Shown here: one piece after another, positions 53,192-62,150 of the stretch
Layout: each line of letters starts with the position of its first letter
Position numbering within the stretch: position 1 is the first letter of the stretch
Assembly: GCA_036004665.1 (NCBI GenBank)
Contig: DASYRG010000094.1
Span: 33,893-97,892 of the forward strand
DNA: 64,000 nucleotides
Origin: JACQGZ01 sp036004665
GTDB taxonomy: Bacteria; Sysuimicrobiota; Sysuimicrobiia; Sysuimicrobiales; Humicultoraceae
Direction: 5' to 3'
Program-made: the position numbers and the translations under genes
Notes under the pieces: model-generated
Told to the model about the DNA's origin: nothing
Seen by the model: the letters and a program-made list of their open reading frames with translations, nothing else
The model's database searches: none

Positions 53192-54340
53192 TCAGGAAGG
53201 TTCCCCGGCTGGACGCAGCAGGGGCGCCGCCGCGGCGGCCCGGCGACCGATGTACTGAGAGATGTTGAGCAGGATGCCCACGCCGATGCAGCTGAAGAGC
53301 AGCGAGGAACCGCCGAAGCTGATGAAGGGCAGCGGGACGCCGGTCACCGGCAGCAGGCCGGAGGTGACGCCGATGTTCAGCATGGCCTGGCCCACTAGGG
53401 CCGTGGTGATACCGCCGGCCAGCATCGCGCTGTAGCGGTCCGGCGCCGCGCGGGCGACGCGGAACCCCCGCATCGCCAGCAGCGCATAGAGCAGGAGGAC
53501 CACGCCGGTCCCCACCAGACCCAATTCTTCCCCAAGGATCGCGAAGATGAAGTCGGTGTGCCGCTCCGGCAGGTAGAAGAACTTCTGCTGGCTGGCGCCC
53601 AGACCCACCCCCAGGAGTCCCCCCGAGCCCAGCGCCAGGAGGGACTGGATGATGTGAAACCCGCTGCCCTGTGGGTCCCGCCAGGGATCGAGGAAGGCCA
53701 GCAGCCGTTGCACCCGGTAGGGCGCCACGATCGTCGCCAGCCCCAGCGGCGGGAGCGCCGCCAGCACCACCATCAGCAGATGCCAGAGCCGGGCGCCCCC
53801 GAGAAAGAGCATCACCGCGGCGATTAAGGCCAGCATCATGGCCGAACCCATGTCCGGCTGGACGAGGAGGAGCGCGAAGCACCCGCCGGTGACGACGAGG
53901 GGCGGACCGAGAACTCTGAAGCGCCGCACCGCGGAGCCGCGGTTGGTCAGGTAGTTGGCCAGGTAGAGGATGAGGACGAGTTTCACCGCCTCCGCGGGCT
54001 GGAAGTTCAGCGGGCCCACCGTAATCCAGCGGCGCGCCCCGCCGGCCACCCGGCCGACCCCCGGCATGAGGACGGCGGCGAGCGCGGCCACCGCGAGCAG
54101 CAGCAGGATGGGGGTGGCCTTGCGCAGCCGCTCGTAGCGAATCGTCAGGGACACGGCCATCGCTCCCAGGCTGAGGGCGCTCCAGAGGAGCTGTTTCTTG
54201 AGGAAGAAGGTGGCTTCGCCGTACTGGTCCATCGCCACGATGGCGCTGGCGCTGTAGATCATCACGATGCCGATGCCGATGAGGCCGACGACGACGGCAA
54301 AGAGGTAGGGATCAGGAGTGCGACGGGGCACGGCGTCCAT
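53192..54340 (-). CDS. ftsW: Septal peptidoglycan glycosyltransferase FtsW (SEDS)
   Basis: 382 residues with about ten helices. SEDS motifs are KKQLLWSALSLGAMA, GARRWITVGPLNFQPAEAVKLVL, VQPDMGSAMMLAL, PERHTDFIFAILGEELGL and LPFISFGGSSLL. FtsW polymerises lipid II at the septum with a partner penicillin-binding protein, which is not found in this window. Stop 53192 lies two bases before the murG ATG. Confidence 0.95.
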   Translation of the reverse strand: MDAVPRRTPDPYLFAVVVGLIGIGIVMIYSASAIVAMDQYGEATFFLKKQLLWSALSLGAMAVSLTIRYERLRKATPILLLLAVAALAAVLMPGVGRVAGGARRWITVGPLNFQPAEAVKLVLILYLANYLTNRGSAVRRFRVLGPPLVVTGGCFALLLVQPDMGSAMMLALIAAVMLFLGGARLWHLLMVVLAALPPLGLATIVAPYRVQRLLAFLDPWRDPQGSGFHIIQSLLALGSGGLLGVGLGASQQKFFYLPERHTDFIFAILGEELGLVGTGVVLLLYALLAMRGFRVARAAPDRYSAMLAGGITTALVGQAMLNIGVTSGLLPVTGVPLPFISFGGSSLLFSCIGVGILLNISQYIGRRAAAAAPLLRPAGEPS

Positions 54341-54354
54341 GAGGGTGGCGGCGT

Positions 54355-55848
54355 CTATTCAGTTGCTGGGTACTTGGCCCCGGCCCCGGCGAACTCCTCC
54401 GCCAGGGCCGCGAAGCGGTCCCCGCGCTGGCGATAGTCAGTGAACTGATCGAACGACTCACACCCGGGCGAAAGCAGCACGGCGTCGCCTGGCCGCGCGC
54501 GGCGACCGATCTCGGCCATGGCCCCTTCCAGCGTCCCGGCCACCACCACGTCGGGACGTGCCGCCGCCATCGCCTCGAGCGCGTCCGCCAGGACGGGTGC
54601 GGCCGAGCCGATCAGCATGGCCGCGCGACAGCGGTCCGAGGCGGCCAGCGCCTCGACCATCGGCGCAAAGTCCTCGGGTGTCGCGCCGCGGCGCAACCCC
54701 CCGGCGATCAGGAAGAACGGTGTGGCCATCGAGGCGATGGCCGCCGCCGCCGCGGTGGGGTTCGTGGCGAGAGAGTCCTCGTAGAAATCCAGATCGGCGT
54801 AGCGTCCCAGCCGGCGGAAACGGTACGCCAGCCCGCGAAACCGGCGCAGCACCGCCGCCATGGCCTCGGAGGACACGCCGGCAATCCCAGCCGCCGCCGA
54901 CGCCGCGAGCGCGTTTTCCACCATGGGCCGCCCCGGCAGGCGCAGCTCCTCCACCGCCATGATGCGCATCGCCGGCGTGCGCTCCCCGTCGCGCGCCAGC
55001 CACAGCGCGCCTCCGTCCACGTACGCGCCGGGTTGGACCGCGTCCTCGACGCTGAACCAGGCCACCCGGCCCTTCGTCTCGCCCGCCATCGCCAGCGTGT
55101 AGGCGTTGTCGCGGTTGAGCACCGCGTGATCCTCCGGCCGCTGGTACCGGATCAGATCGGCCTTCACCCGTGCGTAGGCGTCCATGGATCCATGGTCGTC
55201 CTGATGGTGCGGCGCCACGTTCGTGACCACTCCGATGTGCGGACTTCGCTCCAGGTCGACCAGCTGGCGGTTGCTGATCTCCAGCACCAGCCAGGCGTCA
55301 GGCGTGATCCGGTCGAGGGAGTACAGCATCGGCACGTGCGTCCGATCGTTCCCGGAGATGAAGGCGGTGCGCCCCGCCTCCCGCAGCATCTGATAGATCA
55401 GGGTGGCGACGGTGAACTTCCCATTGGTGCCGGTGACGCCGATGACGGGGCAGGGACAGGTGTCGAAGAAGAGCCGCGTCATCGACGTGAAGGGCACGCC
55501 CGCGGCCCTCAGCGCCTTGAGGGGCTCGTTCTCCGGATGCCTGAACCAGGACTGCGGCACCACGATGAGGTTCGCGCGGTCGATCCCTTCTAGGTAGCGG
55601 TCGCGGTAGCGGATCGTCACCGGAGAGTCCCGGAGCCGCTCCAGGGCGGCTTCCCGTTCCTCGGGCGGGAGCCACTGGTGCGTGCGCCGGAAGGCCTCGG
55701 CGAACTCCTCCCGCCCCCGCGAGAGGTCGTGCGCCGTGATCGTCGACCCGCCGCGGCGCAGCAGGTAATCGATCACCGCCGAGCCCTCCGTGCCCGAGGG
55801 GCCGATGACGTGGACGGCTTTTCCCGCAGACCCAGTGGCGAGCGTCAC
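54355..55848 (-). CDS. murD: UDP-N-acetylmuramoylalanine--D-glutamate ligase, divergent
   Basis: 497 residues. Mur ligase order: an N-terminal Rossmann-like part (HVIGPSGTEGSAVIDYLLRRGG, NLIVVPQS), P-loop VTGTNGKFTVATL (Phe-145 after Lys-144, usually Ser/Thr), VLEISNRQL, VTNVAPHHQDDHGSM, NALAASAAAGIAG, and the C-terminal SLATNPTAAAAAIAS. MurD adds D-Glu to UDP-MurNAc-L-Ala. Retention of the other landmarks supports function despite the altered P-loop. GTG 55848 overlaps the upstream hydrolase stop by four bases (GTGA). Confidence 0.9.
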   Translation of the reverse strand: MTLATGSAGKAVHVIGPSGTEGSAVIDYLLRRGGSTITAHDLSRGREEFAEAFRRTHQWLPPEEREAALERLRDSPVTIRYRDRYLEGIDRANLIVVPQSWFRHPENEPLKALRAAGVPFTSMTRLFFDTCPCPVIGVTGTNGKFTVATLIYQMLREAGRTAFISGNDRTHVPMLYSLDRITPDAWLVLEISNRQLVDLERSPHIGVVTNVAPHHQDDHGSMDAYARVKADLIRYQRPEDHAVLNRDNAYTLAMAGETKGRVAWFSVEDAVQPGAYVDGGALWLARDGERTPAMRIMAVEELRLPGRPMVENALAASAAAGIAGVSSEAMAAVLRRFRGLAYRFRRLGRYADLDFYEDSLATNPTAAAAAIASMATPFFLIAGGLRRGATPEDFAPMVEALAASDRCRAAMLIGSAAPVLADALEAMAAARPDVVVAGTLEGAMAEIGRRARPGDAVLLSPGCESFDQFTDYRQRGDRFAALAEEFAGAGAKYPATE

Positions 55849-56678
55849 TTCGCGTTGGCGTTCAGGAAGGCGAAGACGTCCTCACCCCAGATGTCCACGC
55901 CGCGGACGCAGAACCCGTGACCGTCCTGGCGGCTGGCCCCAAAGGCCGGATAGATCTTCACCTGATGCGGCTTGCCGGCCCGCTGCATCTCTTGGGAGAG
56001 GATCTGGCTGGGCCTCAGATCATAGTCGTTCTGCGCCTGAATGAAGAAGATCGGCACGACAGCCGCGCGGACGACCGCGATCAGACGCCGCTGGAGATCG
56101 GGCGACCCTTCCCAGGACTGCGCTCCGCCGGCAAAATCCACCGCCGCTTTGTACCCGGCCGGCCGATCGACCGCCAGCACGGTCTGGATGCCACCGAAAG
56201 AGCACCCCGCGACGGCGAGCCGATTTCCGTCCACGAATGGCTGTGTCTTCAGGAAGGCAAGGGCGGCCAGCTGGTCGGCCAGCTGCAACTCGTGCAGTTG
56301 GACGAGCAGGCGACTCCGCGCCTCGCCGGCGGGGGCCTGCTGCAATTGATCACCGATGTAGGGGCCGGGCGAGCGCCCCTGGCCGCGGCGGTGCGGGATG
56401 AAGAAGACCCACCCCCGGCGCACAAACGTCGGAGCGACCTCGGGCAGCCAGCCCGGGAGTTTCTCGCTGCCGTGGTTCCAGAGGAGGGCGGGAAAGGGGC
56501 CCGCGCCCTCTGGCTTCCACATGAAGCCGCGCAGCTGCAGATCCCCGCTGGGAAACGCCACTTCCACCTGCGGCGGGACCGCCTGTTGCGCCGGCAGCGG
56601 CGCGGCGAGAGACGCTGCAAGCATGAAGGCGGCCGCCGGCGCTGCGACCAGCCGGAGGATCATTCTGAAAGCGTTCAT
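55845..56678 (-). CDS. Secreted alpha/beta hydrolase (dienelactone hydrolase/prolyl-oligopeptidase-like)
   Basis: About 277 residues from ATG 56678, beginning with a signal peptide (NAFRMILRLVAAPAAAFMLAASLAAPLPA). The fold shows PALLWNHGSEKLPGWL, the nucleophile elbow GCSFGGIQTV (Ser), and late Asp and His (FIQAQNDYDLRP; RQDGHGFCV). An extracytoplasmic esterase/peptidase; substrate unknown. It sits between dinB-like and murD in the wall cluster and overlaps murD by four bases, so it is co-translated with wall genes; a wall-related substrate is possible. Confidence 0.85.
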   Translation of the reverse strand: MNAFRMILRLVAAPAAAFMLAASLAAPLPAQQAVPPQVEVAFPSGDLQLRGFMWKPEGAGPFPALLWNHGSEKLPGWLPEVAPTFVRRGWVFFIPHRRGQGRSPGPYIGDQLQQAPAGEARSRLLVQLHELQLADQLAALAFLKTQPFVDGNRLAVAGCSFGGIQTVLAVDRPAGYKAAVDFAGGAQSWEGSPDLQRRLIAVVRAAVVPIFFIQAQNDYDLRPSQILSQEMQRAGKPHQVKIYPAFGASRQDGHGFCVRGVDIWGEDVFAFLNANAK

Positions 56679-56680
56679 CG

Positions 56681-57298
56681 TCAAACCATACCTTTCCCCA
56701 GGATCAGTTTGCGCACCCAGCGCGCCTGGCCGATATGCATCAGGTTGTGGCCGACCCCGAGCCAGTGGAGGAACCACGCATGGCTCTTGCCCGGCCACAA
56801 CCGTCGCTCCACCCAGGCGGCTTCGGGATAGGGCCCAAAGGCGCCCTGCGCACTCGCCCGCCCGACACCCTCAGCGCCCACGATGCGCTCCCAGTCGTCC
56901 TCAGGAAGCGCCTCCGCCACGTCGCGGGTCCGCCCCCCGACGGCCAGGCGGTACGCCCGCAGTGCGGGGACGGCGATCTGCTCGCTGAGCAGCGCCACTT
57001 CCTCAGCATTCATGCCGGTGCCCATGTCGCGGCGGTCGATTCCCAGACGCACCGCCCAGCCGCCCTCGTCGAAGACCTGCGGCCGGGCGGCGACGACCGC
57101 GTTGACCGCCACGTCCTCGTATCGGGCGATGTGCCAGAAGATCCAGGCAAGTGAATTCAGCCCGTGGGGACGGGCGCGCATCTGAGTCTCATCCAGGTCC
57201 CGCAGCACCGTATCCTCCGTCGAGCGGGACTCCCCCTTCACCAGCTCCGCCGAGTGGACGATCGCGTGCTCTCGCAGAAACAGCTCCAACCCGTTCAT
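56681..57298 (-). CDS. DinB/DUF664 family protein
   Basis: About 205 residues, four-helix-bundle type. LNSLAWIFWHIARYED (first metal His), GHNLMHIGQARWV (second His pair) and the Arg/Trp-rich middle fit DinB-like metal proteins, some of which are thiol-dependent S-transferases. No substrate is known. ATG 57298 is preferred, six bases after GAGGTG; GTG 57304 is also open. It lies between mraY and the hydrolase, an unusual place. Confidence 0.85.
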   Translation of the reverse strand: MNGLELFLREHAIVHSAELVKGESRSTEDTVLRDLDETQMRARPHGLNSLAWIFWHIARYEDVAVNAVVAARPQVFDEGGWAVRLGIDRRDMGTGMNAEEVALLSEQIAVPALRAYRLAVGGRTRDVAEALPEDDWERIVGAEGVGRASAQGAFGPYPEAAWVERRLWPGKSHAWFLHWLGVGHNLMHIGQARWVRKLILGKGMV

Positions 57299-57307
57299 AC
57301 TCACACC

Positions 57308-58258
57308 TCAGATAAGAAGAAGGCCCAGTACCGCCGCGAGGATGCCCAACAGCCAGAAGCGCGTCACGATCTGCGGCTCCGTCCATCCGGCCAGTTCGAA
57401 GTGGTGGTGCAGCGGGCTCATCCGGAAGATGCGCCGGCCACCCGTGCTCTTGAAGTATGCCACCTGCGCCAGCACCGAGACCGCCTCCGCCACGAAGACC
57501 GCGCCCACGACGACGAGCACCAGTTCCGTCCTGGTGAAGATGGCCAGACCCGCCAGCGCGGCGCCCAGGGCGTTCGAGCCCACGTCTCCCATGATCACCT
57601 GGGCCGGATGGGCATTGAACCAGAGGAAGGCCAGCCACGCGCCTCCGACCGCCGAGGCCACCACTCCCAGATCGGGCATCCCGGCGCGAAACGCGATCAC
57701 CACATAGGTGCCGGCGGCGATGGCGCCGAGCCCCGCCGCCAGGCCGTCCAGCCCGTCGGCGAGGTTGGCCGCGTTCACGAATCCCATCACGAAGAGGGCG
57801 GCGAAGGGCACGTAGAGCCAGCCCAGGGGAATCACGCCCCCCCGCGGCACCGCCAGGGCCCCACCCGCCGGTGACGCGAAGAACGCGAAGAGGCCCGCGA
57901 CCACGGCGAGCAGCGCCTGCGCGGGCAGCCGTTCCCGCGCGCGCAGCCCCAGGTTGCGTCCCCGGCGCACCTTGAGGAGATCATCCGCCAGACCGATCGC
58001 GCCGAAACCCACCATGACGAGAATGACGGCCGCCGTCGGTGAGGACGGACGGGTCGCGGCGACCACGCCGATGATCGCCGCCACGAGGAGCAAGAGACCC
58101 CCGCCGGTGGGCGTGCCCGCCTTGCGCTGGTGACGGGCCGGCGCGTCCTCGCGGATCGCCTGTCGCGCCCCCAAGGCCGCCAGCGCCTCGACGACGCGCC
58201 GTCCGGCAAGCAGGACCAGCGCCGTCGCCAGCAGCGCGGCCAGGGCGGCCCGTTCCAC
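57308..58258 (-). CDS. mraY: Phospho-N-acetylmuramoyl-pentapeptide transferase
   Basis: 316 residues with about ten helices. Signatures are HQRKAGTPTGGGLLLL, GLADDLLKVRR, NAANLADGLDGLAAG, GNDVGSNALGAALA-like (VIMGDVGSNALG) and MSPLHHHFELAGW. It makes lipid I from UDP-MurNAc-pentapeptide and undecaprenyl phosphate. GTG 58258 directly abuts the murE-murF stop (TAAGTG). Confidence 0.96.
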   Translation of the reverse strand: MERAALAALLATALVLLAGRRVVEALAALGARQAIREDAPARHQRKAGTPTGGGLLLLVAAIIGVVAATRPSSPTAAVILVMVGFGAIGLADDLLKVRRGRNLGLRARERLPAQALLAVVAGLFAFFASPAGGALAVPRGGVIPLGWLYVPFAALFVMGFVNAANLADGLDGLAAGLGAIAAGTYVVIAFRAGMPDLGVVASAVGGAWLAFLWFNAHPAQVIMGDVGSNALGAALAGLAIFTRTELVLVVVGAVFVAEAVSVLAQVAYFKSTGGRRIFRMSPLHHHFELAGWTEPQIVTRFWLLGILAAVLGLLLI

Positions 58259-61225
58259 TTAGGAGGCCACGGCGGTCGCGCGCAGGGACTCCACCACAGC
58301 CTCGAGGCCCATCGCGCGCGAGCCCTTCACCAGGACGGCATCACCCGACCGCACCACCTCGCGTAGCATCGGGATCGCTGCCTCACGATGGGCCACGTGG
58401 ATGACGGAGGCCGCGGCGAGCACCTCTCTTGCTCCTTCGGCGAGGGCCTCCGCCTCCGGTCCCACCGCGACGACGACAGCCACGCCGCTGCGGGCCGCCT
58501 CACGCCCGATCTCCCGGTGCAGGTCGGCCGAACGGTCGCCGAGTTCCTTCATGTCACCGAGCACGGCGACCCGCCGGCGCGGCCCGGCGGCCTGCGCCAG
58601 CGCGTCGAACGCGGCCCGCGCCGAGCGCGGACTGGCGTTGTAGCTGTCGTCGAGGATGAGCAGGGATCCGGCCTCCTCGATCTGCAGCCTCCTGGAGGGA
58701 TGCGCCGCCCGCTCCAGACCGGCGGCAATCACCGCCGCCGGCAGTCCCAGTGCTACCCCCACCGCCGCCGCCGCCAGCGCGTTGGCCACGTGATGAGCCC
58801 CCACCAGCGGCAGCAGCACGTCGGCCGCGTCTTCTCCAACCCGCACCCGGAACGTCACCGCCCGCTCTCCCGGCCGGATGGCCTCGGCCCGCACCTCCGC
58901 TTCTGCACCCAGGCCAAAGCGGATCACGCGGCAGCGGGCCTGCGCCGCCAGCCGCTCCGTCCAGGGATCATCCGCGTTGAGCACCGCCACCCCGTCGGGA
59001 GGGAGCCCCTCGATCAGCTCGCCTTTGGCAGCGGCGATCTCCGCAACGTTGCCCAGCAGACCCAGGTGGGCCTCGCCGACGTTGGTGACGACGCCGATCC
59101 GCGGCCGCGCCAGGTCCACCAGCTCGTGAATCTGTCCCGGCCCACGCATGGCCATTTCTGCGACGATCACCTGCCTGGTCCCGGCCTGCGCCCGCAGCAG
59201 CGTCAGGGGCACGCCGATCTCCGCGTTCCAGTTCTCTTCCGACTGGATGACGCGGAAGCGCTGGGCCAGCACGGAGGCGGTGAGGAGGACGACCGAAGTC
59301 TTCCCCACGCTCCCGGTGACGCCGATGACGTCGGCGGCCAGCCCCCGACGGTAGCGGGCGGCGATGGCGCCGAGAGCGCGGAGGGTGTCGGGCACCAGGA
59401 AGACGGGCATCGCCCCCAGATCCAGATCGTTGGCCAGCGCCGACGCGACCGCGCCGACGGCGCCCTTCGACGCCGCCGCGCCGATGAACTGATGGCCATC
59501 GGTGCGCGGACCGCGTAGGGCCACGAAAAGATCCCCCGAGCGCAGGGTGCGCGTGTCCGTGGAGACGCCCTGGATCCGCCGCCCCGCCAGCTGTCCCACC
59601 TTCATCGGCGGATGCACCCGCGCGCCCGTCGCCTCGGCGACGTCGGCCAGCGTGAGCATCCCCCGCCCGACCGGCGGTCCCGCTGTCCCACCGGAGGGGG
59701 GCTGGTTCCCGACCCGCGAGCGGAGGATTTCCCGGGCCACCACCCGATCGTCGAAGGGGTGGCGGACCCCATCGATCTCCTGATAGGGCTCGTGCCCCTT
59801 CCCCGCGATCACGATCACATCGCCCGGCGCGGCCGCCGCGATCGCCTTCTCTATGGCCGCGCGCCGGTCGACCTCCACCTGATAGCGGTTGCGCGTGCGC
59901 ATCACCCGGATGCCCTGCAGGATCTCCTCGACGATGGCCCGCGGATCTTCCGTGCGCGGGTTGTCGGACGTGACGACCGCCAGATCGGCCAGCGTCACCG
60001 CCAGCCGTCCCATCATCGGGCGCTTCGTGCGGTCGCGGTCGCCGCCGCAGCCGAAGACGGTGATGACGCGTCCCCGCGCGATCTGGCGGGCGGTGCGGAG
60101 GACGTTCTCCAGGCCGTCGGGGGTGTGCGCGTAGTCGACGATGACGGCGAAGTCCTGCCCCTCCCAGACCGGCTCGAAGCGCCCCGGCACGCCGATCACC
60201 GTCTCCAGCGCGGCCGCCGCGTCTGCCAGGGGGACGCCTAAGGCTGTCCCCGTGGCTAGTGCCGCCAGCGCGTTGGCGACGTTGAACCCACCCCCGATGC
60301 GCAGCCGGACCGGCACCCGCTCCTGCGGCGTCACCGCGACGAACGTGGTCCCATCCAGATTCAAGCGGAGATCCGTCGCGCGGAGATCCACCGGTGCCGG
60401 AGGCGCGCCCGCGCCCGGTGCAACAGCCGCTCCCGAGGCGGAGACTGGGGCCGCGCTCATCGCGTATCGAACGACCGGGGCGCGGCTGGCCCGCGCCATC
60501 TCCTCGGAGGCAGGGTCGTCCGCGTTGAGGACGCTGACCCCGTCCGGCTCGACCATCTCAAAGAGGCGCCGTTTCGCCGCCAGGTAGGCTTCGAACGTGC
60601 CGTGGAAATCGAGATGGTCCCGCGTCAGGTTGGTGAAGACCGCCGCGCCGAATCGGGTCGCCTCCACCCGCCGCAACGCTAGGGCGTGGCTGGCGACCTC
60701 CATCGAGACGTGCGTCACGCCCTCGTCGCGCAGACGGGCCAGCAGCCGCTGCAGGTCCAGCGATTCCGGAGTCGTGCGCGCGGTGTCGATGACCCCGGAC
60801 GGCCCGCGCGCCCCCATCGTCCCGATCAGCGCGCTGCGGCGACCCGCTCGGGTGAGAATGGCGTCGAGGAAGTAGGTGGTCACTCCCTTGCCGTTGGTCC
60901 CGGTGACGCCAATGACCGTCATCGCCCGCGAGGGATGGTCGTAGAAGGCCGCCGCCACATGGGCCAGGCCGGCGCGGGTGTCGGGGACGACGATCTGAGC
61001 GGCACTCCGCGCCTCGACGGGGTGATCTACCAGCAGCGCCACGGCGCCCCGGGTCAGGGCGTCGGGGATGAAGGCATGTCCGTCCTGCGCGAAGCCTCGG
61101 ATGGCGGCGAAGAGGTGGCCCGGCTGCACCGCGGCGGAATGATACGCTAGGCCGCGGATCTCCCGAGTGGGATCGCCCAGGAGGGTGTGCTCCGGCAGCG
61201 CGGCGGCGAGGGCGGCGAGATCCAC
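58259..61225 (-). CDS. murE-murF: MurE-MurF fusion ligase
   Basis: 988 residues in one frame. The MurE half is residues 1 to about 510: SMEVASHALALRRVE, NLTRDHLDFHG, VIVDYAHTPDGLENVL, and DNPRTEDP at 421-428, the meso-diaminopimelate type. A short Gly/Pro linker leads to Met-523, where the MurF half begins: GVTGSVGKTSVVLLTA, NVGEAHLGLLG, LDDSYNASPRSARAAF, KGSRAMGLEAVVESL. The MurE P-loop is VTGTNGKGVTTYF (Gly-114, Val-115 after Lys-113). The fusion would perform consecutive additions of DAP and D-Ala-D-Ala. GTG 61225. Confidence 0.95.
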   Translation of the reverse strand: MDLAALAAALPEHTLLGDPTREIRGLAYHSAAVQPGHLFAAIRGFAQDGHAFIPDALTRGAVALLVDHPVEARSAAQIVVPDTRAGLAHVAAAFYDHPSRAMTVIGVTGTNGKGVTTYFLDAILTRAGRRSALIGTMGARGPSGVIDTARTTPESLDLQRLLARLRDEGVTHVSMEVASHALALRRVEATRFGAAVFTNLTRDHLDFHGTFEAYLAAKRRLFEMVEPDGVSVLNADDPASEEMARASRAPVVRYAMSAAPVSASGAAVAPGAGAPPAPVDLRATDLRLNLDGTTFVAVTPQERVPVRLRIGGGFNVANALAALATGTALGVPLADAAAALETVIGVPGRFEPVWEGQDFAVIVDYAHTPDGLENVLRTARQIARGRVITVFGCGGDRDRTKRPMMGRLAVTLADLAVVTSDNPRTEDPRAIVEEILQGIRVMRTRNRYQVEVDRRAAIEKAIAAAAPGDVIVIAGKGHEPYQEIDGVRHPFDDRVVAREILRSRVGNQPPSGGTAGPPVGRGMLTLADVAEATGARVHPPMKVGQLAGRRIQGVSTDTRTLRSGDLFVALRGPRTDGHQFIGAAASKGAVGAVASALANDLDLGAMPVFLVPDTLRALGAIAARYRRGLAADVIGVTGSVGKTSVVLLTASVLAQRFRVIQSEENWNAEIGVPLTLLRAQAGTRQVIVAEMAMRGPGQIHELVDLARPRIGVVTNVGEAHLGLLGNVAEIAAAKGELIEGLPPDGVAVLNADDPWTERLAAQARCRVIRFGLGAEAEVRAEAIRPGERAVTFRVRVGEDAADVLLPLVGAHHVANALAAAAVGVALGLPAAVIAAGLERAAHPSRRLQIEEAGSLLILDDSYNASPRSARAAFDALAQAAGPRRRVAVLGDMKELGDRSADLHREIGREAARSGVAVVVAVGPEAEALAEGAREVLAAASVIHVAHREAAIPMLREVVRSGDAVLVKGSRAMGLEAVVESLRATAVAS

Positions 61226-61309
61226 TACCCCATCACATTACCACGGGGTTTTGTGACCGGGCGGGTCCTGGAGGGACGCTTCTCGGTCCGGCGAAGGAAC
61301 AGGCGCACC

Positions 61310-62149
61310 ATGACTGCCGATTTCCCCATCATTGAGGCCCGCGGGGTTTTCAAAGCGTTCGTGGCGCGCGGGAACCGCACCAGCACGCGGGCTCTCCTGG
61401 CGCTGCGCGACGTGAACCTGTCCGTTGCCCCGGGGCGATTCGTTAGCCTGATCGGGCCGTCGGGATGCGGCAAGTCCACGCTGCTCAACATGGTGGCGGG
61501 GCTGATCCTGCCCAGCGAGGGGGCGGTCTGGTACAAGAACCGGAGCATTCGCCGGGTCAACACCGACGTCGGCTACATCACCCAGGACGACAACCTCTTC
61601 CCCTGGCGTACGCTCCAGGAGAATGTCGAGACGGCGCTGGAGTTCCGAGGAGTGTCCGCCGCTCGGCGGCACGAGCAGGCCGCCCGGTACATCGCCCTGG
61701 TCGGCCTGAGAGGGTTCGAGCAGCACTATCCCCACGAGCTGTCCGGTGGGATGCGCAAGCGCGCCGCGCTGGTGCGCACGCTCATCTACGACCCGGACGT
61801 CATCCTGATGGACGAACCGTTTGGGCCACTGGACGCGCAGACGCGGCTTATCCTTCAAGACGAACTGCTGAAACTGTGGGAGGGGTCCGGCAAGACGATC
61901 CTCTTCGTCACGCACGATCTTGTGGAAGCCGTCGCTCTCTCCGATGAGATCGCCCTCTTTTCCCGCGCCCCCGGGACGATCAAGCGGGTCTACCCGGTGC
62001 CCATTCCCCGGCCGCGCGACGTCTTCCGCATCCACGCCCACCCGGACTTCCCCGCCTTCTTCGATCAGTTATGGCGCGACCTCAAGGAAGAGATCGGCGA
62101 GGTCGGATTGAAGGAAAACATCGACCAGGTCGAGTTGGGGGTGAGGTGA
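61310..62149 (+). CDS. NitT/TauT-type ABC transporter ATP-binding protein
   Basis: About 279 residues from ATG 61310. Walker A GPSGCGKSTLL, TQDDNLFPWRTLQENV (Q-loop), signature LSGGMRKRAALVRTLIYD, Walker B VILMDEPFGPLDAQTR and THDLVEAVALSD. It powers import with the two genes behind it. The family takes up nitrate, taurine, sulfonates, thiamine precursors or similar. The frame is open from 61187, but that extension overlaps murE-F. Diverges from the wall cluster with an 84-base spacer. Confidence 0.93.
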   Translation: MTADFPIIEARGVFKAFVARGNRTSTRALLALRDVNLSVAPGRFVSLIGPSGCGKSTLLNMVAGLILPSEGAVWYKNRSIRRVNTDVGYITQDDNLFPWRTLQENVETALEFRGVSAARRHEQAARYIALVGLRGFEQHYPHELSGGMRKRAALVRTLIYDPDVILMDEPFGPLDAQTRLILQDELLKLWEGSGKTILFVTHDLVEAVALSDEIALFSRAPGTIKRVYPVPIPRPRDVFRIHAHPDFPAFFDQLWRDLKEEIGEVGLKENIDQVELGVR

Positions 62150-62150
62150 C

